NCBI GenBank assembly: GCA_005884255.1
Contig: VBDL01000767.1
Span: 1 to 5,662 of the forward strand
Direction of reading: 5' to 3'
From: Betaproteobacteria bacterium
GTDB lineage: Bacteria > Pseudomonadota > Gammaproteobacteria > Burkholderiales > Burkholderiaceae_C
DNA: 5,662 nucleotides
Shown here one piece after another: positions 1-3,812 of the stretch; the first letter of the stretch is position 1, and every line of letters begins with the position of its first letter. Made by a program: the position numbers and the translations under genes. A model generated the notes under the pieces. That model made no database searches. It was not told the origin of the DNA and worked only from the letters and a program-made list of their open reading frames with translations.

Positions 1-118
1 GGCCACCGGCGATTGGCACGCCGTGTTCTTCATTGCCAGCGCGATGAGCGGCGCGGCCGCGCTGCTCACGTGGTTCGTGCTGCGGCCGATGCGCAGCCGG
101 CACTTCGACAGGCCCTGA
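1..118 (+). CDS. OxlT-like oxalate/formate antiporter, C-terminal end only (partial)
   Basis: This is the last 38 codons of a gene that begins before the window; the reading frame starts at base 2 and ends at TGA 116-118. The peptide (ATGDWHAVFFIAS...LLTWFVLRPMR) matches the end of the second oxlT gene here (ATGGWHAVFVAAS...LLAWFVLRPMR, encoded from 2834) at 23 of 31 aligned residues. It is therefore a paralogue of the OFA (oxalate/formate antiporter) family of MFS transporters and covers TM12 plus a short basic tail. The tail is shorter than that of the second copy and unlike it. A second transporter copy next to the first suggests an old duplication within the oxalate locus. The gene converges on the response regulator downstream. 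Family assignment rests on the internal match; substrate is inferred from context. Confidence 0.82.
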   Translation, partial: ATGDWHAVFFIASAMSGAAALLTWFVLRPMRSRHFDRP

Positions 119-854
119 GTGTTCGCCCCCGGCGCGGAGTACCGCGCCACGCCCCGCGGGGGTTCAGTCCCGGCTTGGGAGCGGACCGGCTCCGGGACCG
201 GGTGCGGCTGCCGGCCTGCAGCTTCTCCATGATGCGGCTGACGTAGTTCTTCACCGTGCCTTCGGCCAGGAACAGCAGGCCGGCGATCTGCTTGTTGCTC
301 TTGCCCTCGGCGATCAGCTGCAGCACCTTGGTTTCCTTGTCGTTCAGCTCGGCGATCGGATCGTCGGGCTCCTGCGCCCGGTACTCGGGCTTGGGCGCCC
401 GATCGGCCAGGCGGCGGAACTGGTCGAGCACCTTGCGCGCGATCTGCGGCGTCATGCGGGATTCGCCACGGTGCACCGCGCGCACCGTCTCGACGACCTC
501 GGCCTCGGTGGCGTCCTTCAGCAGGTAGGCGAGCGCGCCGGCGCGTAAAGCGTCGAACACGGTCTGCTCGGCCTCCAGCGTGGTGAGCACGAGCACATGC
601 GTCTGCGGCAGCGACGCGGTGATCTCGCGCGTGGCCGCGACGCCGCCCTTGCGCGGCATGTGCAGGTCCATCAGCACGACGTCGGGGCGCAGGCGCTTGG
701 CCTGCTCCACCGCCTCGATGCCGTCGCCAGCCTCGCCGAGAACTTCCATGTCGGCCTCCAGCGACAGCATCAGCGCCAGGCCGCGCCGCACCAGCGGCTG
801 GTCATCGACGATCAGCACGCGAATGCGTTGCACGCCGCTTCGATCTGCATTCAT
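66..854 (-). CDS. NarL/FixJ-type response regulator with aberrant C-terminus
   Basis: This is a DNA-binding two-component response regulator. The chosen start is the ATG at 854 (MNADRSG), preceded by GAGG eight bases upstream; it lies 23 bases after the stop of the crp-like gene, so the two are probably one operon. Residues 11-130 form a receiver domain with acidic pair D17/D18, phosphoacceptor D63 (LMDLHMP), T91/T92 after beta-4 and K113 (LLKDA). Residues 168-214 are a LuxR-type HTH (LNDKETKVLQLIAEGKSNKQIA... GTVKNYVSRIMEKL). Up to there it is a normal family member. After residue 214 the protein becomes Arg/Ser/Pro-rich (GSRTRSRSRSAPKPG) and stays open to 66-68, overlapping the end of the convergent transporter gene by 53 bases. 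The family normally ends soon after the HTH at about 210-220 residues, against 262 here, so the true 3' end is doubtful. No sensor kinase is present and the regulated genes are unknown. Confidence 0.85.
   Translation of the reverse strand: MNADRSGVQRIRVLIVDDQPLVRRGLALMLSLEADMEVLGEAGDGIEAVEQAKRLRPDVVLMDLHMPRKGGVAATREITASLPQTHVLVLTTLEAEQTVFDALRAGALAYLLKDATEAEVVETVRAVHRGESRMTPQIARKVLDQFRRLADRAPKPEYRAQEPDDPIAELNDKETKVLQLIAEGKSNKQIAGLLFLAEGTVKNYVSRIMEKLQAGSRTRSRSRSAPKPGLNPRGAWRGTPRRGRTLRACRSAGCASAAARTT
131..148. terminator. Possible hairpin terminator after the first oxlT copy
   Basis: A perfect 7-bp stem GGCGCGG / CCGCGCC closes a 4-base AGTA loop, 12 bases after the transporter stop codon. It is followed by the palindrome CCCCGCGGGG (152-161). 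There is no T-run on the + strand, so it is not a classical intrinsic terminator. GC-rich hairpins also arise by chance in DNA of this composition, so the call is weak. Confidence 0.3.
602..819. repeat. 218-bp direct repeat, copy A (in the response regulator)
   Basis: The segment matches 967-1184 at a constant offset of 365 bases, with two mismatches (C624/T989 and G660/A1025). Flanking bases on both sides do not match. It encodes beta-1 to alpha-3 of the receiver domain, from VLIVDD to TASLPQ. Both mismatches are silent third-position changes on the minus strand. This copy sits in its natural context, because the receiver domain continues normally beyond it. Confidence 0.95.
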
Positions 855-877
855 CGCGCAAGCCTCGGTCAATGTTC

Positions 878-1468
878 TCAGGGGCAATATACGGCAGCCT
901 TCGCGCGCCGTCGTGACAGCCGGCACAGCGTCTCGGCGGACAGGTTCAGGTGCGCCGCCAGGTCCTTCTGCGGCAGCGACGCGGTGATTTCGCGCGTGGC
1001 CGCGACGCCGCCCTTGCGCGGCATATGCAGGTCCATCAGCACGACGTCGGGGCGCAGGCGCTTGGCCTGCTCCACCGCCTCGATGCCGTCGCCAGCCTCG
1101 CCGAGAACTTCCATGTCGGCCTCCAGCGACAGCATCAGCGCCAGGCCGCGCCGCACCAGCGGCTGGTCATCGACGATCAGCACGTCGTAGCAGCTCTCGA
1201 TGTCGCCGGCGCCGGTGAAGCGCAGCGCCATCTCGCGGCCTTCGGCGCTGGCGACGATGCGCTTGAGCAGGCCGTCGAGCACGAAGAAGTGGCACAGCTC
1301 GCGCTCGCCCTGCTCGAGCAGAACCTCGCCGCGATGGCCTTCCTGCACGGTCACCAATCGCATGAGCTCCTCTTGCGCCTCCTCGTCGAGACCGGCGAGC
1401 AGCGGATGACGCTGCAGTTGCAGCCGGATCGAATTGCGTTGCGGGTGGTTCAGCAGCAGGCACTTCAT
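878..1468 (-). CDS. Chimeric Crp/Fnr-type regulator with internal receiver-domain segment
   Basis: The 196-residue protein has three parts. Residues 1-95 are the N-terminal beta-roll of a Crp/Fnr protein, aligning with the intact paralogue at 3091-3699 (NHPQRNSIRL versus NHPERNVIRL; FVLDGLLKRIVASAEGREM versus FIIDGILKRVVSNKEGKEM). Residues 96-167 are a response-regulator receiver segment identical in protein to that of the next gene, with D100/D101 and D146 but lacking the Thr and Lys of the active site and the alpha-4/beta-5/alpha-5 part. Residues 168-196 return to Crp (KDLAAHLNLSAETLCRL, the end of the HTH). The insert replaces about 82 residues of the normal protein: the rest of the effector domain, the dimerisation helix and the start of the HTH domain. 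The frame stays open. Start ATG 1468 is chosen over 1528 because it matches the paralogue's N-terminus. The product probably cannot dimerise or bind DNA normally. It is either a recombined gene or an assembly artefact. Confidence 0.75.
   Translation of the reverse strand: MKCLLLNHPQRNSIRLQLQRHPLLAGLDEEAQEELMRLVTVQEGHRGEVLLEQGERELCHFFVLDGLLKRIVASAEGREMALRFTGAGDIESCYDVLIVDDQPLVRRGLALMLSLEADMEVLGEAGDGIEAVEQAKRLRPDVVLMDLHMPRKGGVAATREITASLPQKDLAAHLNLSAETLCRLSRRRAKAAVYCP
967..1184. repeat. 218-bp direct repeat, copy B (inside the crp-like gene)
   Basis: This is the second copy of the 602-819 segment, in the same orientation. It interrupts a Crp/Fnr-type gene: the sequence right of 1184 encodes the effector-domain beta-roll and the sequence left of 967 encodes the HTH. 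The left edge falls at TCTGCGG (967-973). That heptamer is also present at the equivalent point of the intact crp gene (3162-3168) and of the response regulator (602-608), so the join lies in a shared microhomology. Confidence 0.95.
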
Positions 1469-1527
1469 GCAAGGCAACTCTAGGCGTTTGCATGAGCGCA
1501 CCTGCTGCCGTCGCGCACGAATTGCCA

Positions 1528-1541
1528 ATGACGAAGGTCAC
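1528..1541. promoter_or_regulatory. Weak second Crp/Fnr-like site
   Basis: ATGAC-GAAG-GTCAC has inner arms TGAC/GTCA with the same 4-base spacer as the strong site at 1583-1596 but differs at both outer bases. It lies about 60 bases upstream of the chimeric crp start, and its centre is 55 bases from the strong site. It might serve the minus-strand crp/response-regulator operon. The match is imperfect and could be chance. Confidence 0.3.
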
Positions 1542-1582
1542 GACTTTCCTTGGGGAAAACGGCAATGCGCGTTCTCGGAAAG

Positions 1583-1596
1583 TTGACTCGGGTCAA
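1583..1596. promoter_or_regulatory. Crp/Fnr-family operator upstream of oxlT
   Basis: TTGAC-TCGG-GTCAA is a palindrome with perfect 5-base arms, in the divergent region between the chimeric crp gene (start 1468) and oxlT (start 1674). Fnr/Dnr-type regulators bind TTGAY-N4-RTCAA sites, contacted by an E-x-x-S-R recognition helix, and the intact Crp/Fnr protein here has that helix. Its centre is 84 bases before the oxlT ATG. The weak -10-like hexamer GACAGT (1619-1624) would put the start near 1631, about 41 bases from the centre, as in class II activation. The identity of the protein that binds is inferred. Confidence 0.72.
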
Positions 1597-1673
1597 GAGA
1601 AATTTTTGGCGCGAATCAGACAGTGGACCGGCCCCGATGACCACTGCTTTTGAGAGCCAGGAGACCTCACGCC

Positions 1674-2408
1674 ATGAGCCACTCGACCACCACTTTCGCC
1701 CCACCCGTCGATCACGTACGCAGCCCACGATTTAGATGGGGGCAGCTCGTGATGGGCATCGTCTGCATGGCGATGATCGCCAACCTGCAGTACGGCTGGA
1801 CGCTGTTCGTCAATCCGATTTCCGAGAAGTTCGGCTGGACGCGCGCCGCGATCCAGGTCGCCTTCACGATCTTCGTTCTCACCGAGACCTGGCTCGTGCC
1901 GATCGAGGGCTACCTCGTCGACAAGTTCGGGCCGCGCCCCGTCGTGCTGATCGGCGGCCTGCTGTGCGGCCTCGGCTGGGTGATGAACTCCTTCGCCGAT
2001 TCGCTGCCGATGCTGTACGTCGCCGCGGCGGTCAGCGGCATCGGCGCCGGCGCTGTGTACGGCACTTGCGTCGGCAATGCGCTGAAGTGGTTCCCCGACC
2101 GACGCGGCCTCGCCGCAGGCTTGACCGCTGCCGGCTTCGGCGCCGGATCGGCGATCACCGTGCTGCCGATCACGATGATGATCAAGTCGCAAGGTTATGA
2201 AACCGCGTTCCTCTACTTCGGCATCGGCCAGGGCCTGATCGTGATGCTGCTCGCGCTCGCGCTCGACAACCCGAACAAGTACGCGAAGCGCGCTCCCGCG
2301 CCCGGTGCCACGCACCTGCAGCAGACGCGCCGCGACTACAGCCCCGGCGAGGTGGTGCGCAAGCCCGTGTTCTGGGTCATGTACCTGATGTTCGTGCCGG
2401 CGGCCTGA
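1674..2408 (+). CDS. oxlT: OxlT-like oxalate/formate antiporter, N-terminal part (frameshifted gene)
   Basis: This is the first 244 residues of an OFA-family MFS transporter, expected in the inner membrane to import oxalate, probably in exchange for formate. ATG 1674 is preceded by AGGAGA (1659-1664, 9-base spacing); the in-frame TTG at 1650 lies upstream of this site and is rejected. Likely membrane segments are about 22-45, 58-78, 91-108, 112-134, 146-168 and 177-197. GYLVDKFGPRPV (79-90) is the MFS loop 2-3 signature and NALKWFPDRRGLAAGL (135-150) is typical of the family. A hydrophilic loop (198-231) follows, and TM7 begins at KPVFWVMYLMFV but ends in PAA and TGA at 2406-2408. The family continues here as roughly MxxAGGLMATAQ, and AGGLMATAQ is encoded one frame over. 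The gene is therefore broken by a small deletion or missing base at about 2395-2400. The remainder follows as the next entry. Confidence 0.9.
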   Translation: MSHSTTTFAPPVDHVRSPRFRWGQLVMGIVCMAMIANLQYGWTLFVNPISEKFGWTRAAIQVAFTIFVLTETWLVPIEGYLVDKFGPRPVVLIGGLLCGLGWVMNSFADSLPMLYVAAAVSGIGAGAVYGTCVGNALKWFPDRRGLAAGLTAAGFGAGSAITVLPITMMIKSQGYETAFLYFGIGQGLIVMLLALALDNPNKYAKRAPAPGATHLQQTRRDYSPGEVVRKPVFWVMYLMFVPAA

Positions 2409-2998
2409 TGGCCACCGCGCAGCTCGCGCCGATCGCCAAGGACTTCAAGATCGCCGACGTGCCCGTGAACCTGATGGGCCTCGTGCTGCCCGCGCTGACC
2501 TTCGCGCTGACGATCGACCGCGTGCTCAACGGCCTGACGCGCCCGTTCTTCGGCTGGGTCTCCGACAAGATCGGCCGCGAGCCGACGATGCTCTTCGCCT
2601 TCGGCGCCGAGGCGATCGGCATCCTTGCGCTGTACAAGTTCGGCTCCAACCCCGTCGCCTTCGTCGTGCTCACCGGCATGGTGTTCTTCGCCTGGGGCGA
2701 GATCTACAGCCTGTTCCCGTCGACGTGTGCCGACACCTTCGGCTCCAAGTACGCCGCCTCCAACGCCGGCATGCTTTACACGGCGAAGGGCACGGCCTCG
2801 CTGCTGGTGCCGCTGTCCAGCGTGCTGATGAGCGCCACCGGCGGCTGGCACGCGGTGTTCGTCGCCGCCAGCGTGATGAACGCGCTCGCCGCGCTGCTCG
2901 CGTGGTTCGTGCTGCGGCCGATGCGTCGCAAGCAGCTCGAGGAAGCGACCGCCCAGCGCCCGGCCGCGTTCGACTACGGCGCCGCCGCAAAGGCCTGA
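2408..2998 (+). CDS. oxlT: OxlT-like oxalate/formate antiporter, C-terminal part (frameshifted gene)
   Basis: This is the remaining half of the transporter: 196 residues beginning MATAQLAPIAKDF at an ATG that shares its A with the preceding TGA (TGATG). It carries the rest of TM7 and TM8-12. R45 in NGLTRPFFGWVSDKIGR corresponds by context to the oxalate-binding Arg of OxlT TM8 (Arg272 in Oxalobacter). K127 in MLYTAKGTAS corresponds to the TM11 Lys (Lys355). FFAWGEIYSLFPSTCAD (93-109) is strongly characteristic of oxalate transporters, so the substrate call is good. Joined with the N-part the protein would be about 440 residues, a normal family length. Re-initiation at TGATG could yield two halves, but the break cuts TM7 rather than the inter-domain loop, so a functional split protein is unlikely. 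It is more likely a pseudogene or a sequencing error. Confidence 0.88.
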   Translation: MATAQLAPIAKDFKIADVPVNLMGLVLPALTFALTIDRVLNGLTRPFFGWVSDKIGREPTMLFAFGAEAIGILALYKFGSNPVAFVVLTGMVFFAWGEIYSLFPSTCADTFGSKYAASNAGMLYTAKGTASLLVPLSSVLMSATGGWHAVFVAASVMNALAALLAWFVLRPMRRKQLEEATAQRPAAFDYGAAAKA

Positions 2999-3016
2999 CG
3001 CCGTAGCGTGGCGTTC

Positions 3017-3082
3017 ATGGTGGGCTGAAGCCCACCCTACGAAATTGCCTGCTGGCATGTAGGGTGGGCTTCAGCCCACCAT
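3017..3082. repeat. Nested inverted repeat (REP-like), probable bidirectional terminator
   Basis: Two perfect 24-base inverted arms (3017-3040 and 3059-3082) flank an 18-base spacer. Each arm contains its own hairpin: GGTGGGCT-GA-AGCCCACC on the left and GGTGGGCT-TC-AGCCCACC on the right. The core GTAGGGTGGGCTTCAGCCCA resembles a short palindrome recurrent between genes in many proteobacterial genomes (from memory). The element lies 18 bases after the oxlT stop and 8 bases before the stop of the convergent crp gene. It probably ends transcription from both sides. There is no T-run and no sign of a transposase. Confidence 0.85.
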
Positions 3083-3090
3083 CGCGCCGG

Positions 3091-3699
3091 CTAGATCTTC
3101 CCGCTGTGCCGCAACCGGCTCAGCGTCTCGGCCGAGAGGTTGAGATGCGACGCGAGCTGCTTCTGCGGAATGCGGTCGACCAGGTCCGGGTGCTTGCGCA
3201 CGAAGCGATGCACCCGGCCCGGCGCATCGAGCAGATGCAGCGTGATCGTGTGCGCCATGATCTCGCTCATCACGCGCATCACGCAGTACTCGAACGCTTC
3301 CTTGGCCTTCGGCCTCGAATCGAGGAAAGCGGCCCACTCCGTCAACGGCATGCGCACCACGCGCGCCTTGGTCACGCAGACGATGCCGTAGGGCGCCGGC
3401 GTGTGCAGCCGCCAGGCCGCGTAGCTCGTCTCCATGTCGCGCTCGTCGGCGAAGCGCAGGATCATCTCCTTGCCTTCCTTGTTCGACACCACGCGCTTGA
3501 GGATGCCGTCGATGATGAAGTACTGCTCCATCTCGCGCATGCCCTGGTAGAGCAGGAAGTCGCCCTTGTTGCCGTCGTAGACCGACATGTGCGGCTCCAG
3601 CCGCTCGCGGTCGACATCGTCGAGATCCTTGAGCACTTCGTTCTGCTTCAGCAGAAGGCGGATCACATTCCTTTCGGGGTGGTTCGCGAGCGACGTCAT
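3091..3699 (-). CDS. Crp/Fnr-family transcriptional regulator (intact), divergent from oxc
   Basis: This 202-residue cytoplasmic DNA-binding protein has an N-terminal effector beta-roll (about 20-115), a long dimerisation helix (about 120-150, EAFEYCVMRVMSEIMAHTI) and a C-terminal winged HTH whose recognition helix is LSAETLSRLR. The E-x-x-S-R pattern is that by which Fnr reads TTGA half-sites, fitting the TTGAC-N4-GTCAA operators at 3724 and 1583. It lacks the N-terminal Cys cluster of oxygen-sensing Fnr and shows no clear cyclic-nucleotide phosphate-binding cassette (RFADERDMETSYAAW instead), so its ligand is unknown. ATG 3699 (MTSLANHPERN) is chosen because it matches the paralogue at 1468. 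The upstream in-frame start at 3756 would run through the operator. There is no good Shine-Dalgarno. Its divergent position suggests control of oxc-frc and perhaps of itself. Confidence 0.9.
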   Translation of the reverse strand: MTSLANHPERNVIRLLLKQNEVLKDLDDVDRERLEPHMSVYDGNKGDFLLYQGMREMEQYFIIDGILKRVVSNKEGKEMILRFADERDMETSYAAWRLHTPAPYGIVCVTKARVVRMPLTEWAAFLDSRPKAKEAFEYCVMRVMSEIMAHTITLHLLDAPGRVHRFVRKHPDLVDRIPQKQLASHLNLSAETLSRLRHSGKI

Positions 3700-3707
3700 G
3701 AGGAGCG

Positions 3708-3721
3708 TTCGAATTTTCGAA
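3708..3721. promoter_or_regulatory. Paired TTCGAA palindromes upstream of crp
   Basis: TTCGAA-TT-TTCGAA is two self-complementary hexamers separated by two bases. It lies 8 bases upstream of the minus-strand crp start and 2 bases from the Crp/Fnr operator. It is AT-richer than its surroundings. It could be part of the crp leader or a second binding site; no known factor is recognised. Confidence 0.3.
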
Positions 3722-3723
3722 TC

Positions 3724-3737
3724 TTGACCGCGGTCAA
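3724..3737. promoter_or_regulatory. Crp/Fnr-family operator upstream of oxc
   Basis: TTGACCGCGGTCAA is a perfect 14-base palindrome with the same arms and spacer as the site before oxlT. It lies 24 bases upstream of the divergent crp start and 75 bases before oxc. Its centre (3730.5) is 41.5 bases from position 3772, where a start would be expected from the -10-like CATAGT at 3761-3766. This is the class II activator geometry known for Crp and Fnr. Binding could also block the crp promoter on the other strand, giving autorepression (inference). Confidence 0.78.
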
Positions 3738-3760
3738 CGGCGGAAATCGGGCGCACGAAT

Positions 3761-3766
3761 CATAGT
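3761..3766 (+). promoter_or_regulatory. Candidate -10 element of the oxc-frc promoter
   Basis: CATAGT matches TATAAT at four of six positions, including the second A and final T. No good -35 box is present; the activator palindrome occupies that region, as expected for an activator-dependent promoter. The upstream bases CGAATCA (3756-3762) recur near the oxlT promoter (1612-1618). Confidence 0.4.
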
Positions 3767-3812
3767 CCTCCGCACGTCATTTGATTTCCATCGAGCAAGC
3801 AGAAGGAGAGAC

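Noticed and set aside
868..872. GTCAA half-site before the response regulator as a Crp/Fnr operator
   Set aside because: No partner TTGAC at the required spacing.
602..1184. CRISPR or insertion-sequence origin of the repeats
   Set aside because: Only two long copies, wholly protein-coding, without terminal inverted repeats, target duplications or a transposase.
597..1190. + strand open frame spanning both repeat copies
   Set aside because: It is a shadow of the minus-strand receiver coding sequence; its repeated content merely reflects the 218-bp duplication.
1621..1646. CAGTGG/CCACTG inverted repeat as an attenuator or riboswitch
   Set aside because: Only a 6-bp stem with a 14-base loop and no further structure; likely by chance.
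1650..1674. TTG start giving oxlT eight extra residues
   Set aside because: The AGGAGA at 1659-1664 lies downstream of this TTG and is well placed for ATG 1674.
2336..3058. Minus-strand open frame opposite the transporter C-part
   Set aside because: It is His/Gly/Glu-rich shadow translation of a GC-rich gene; the + strand carries the recognisable transporter.
3064..3765. Long + strand open frame opposite the intact crp gene
   Set aside because: It is antisense to a gene with clear Crp/Fnr domains, has an Arg/His-rich composition without family features, and would run through the operator and inverted repeat.
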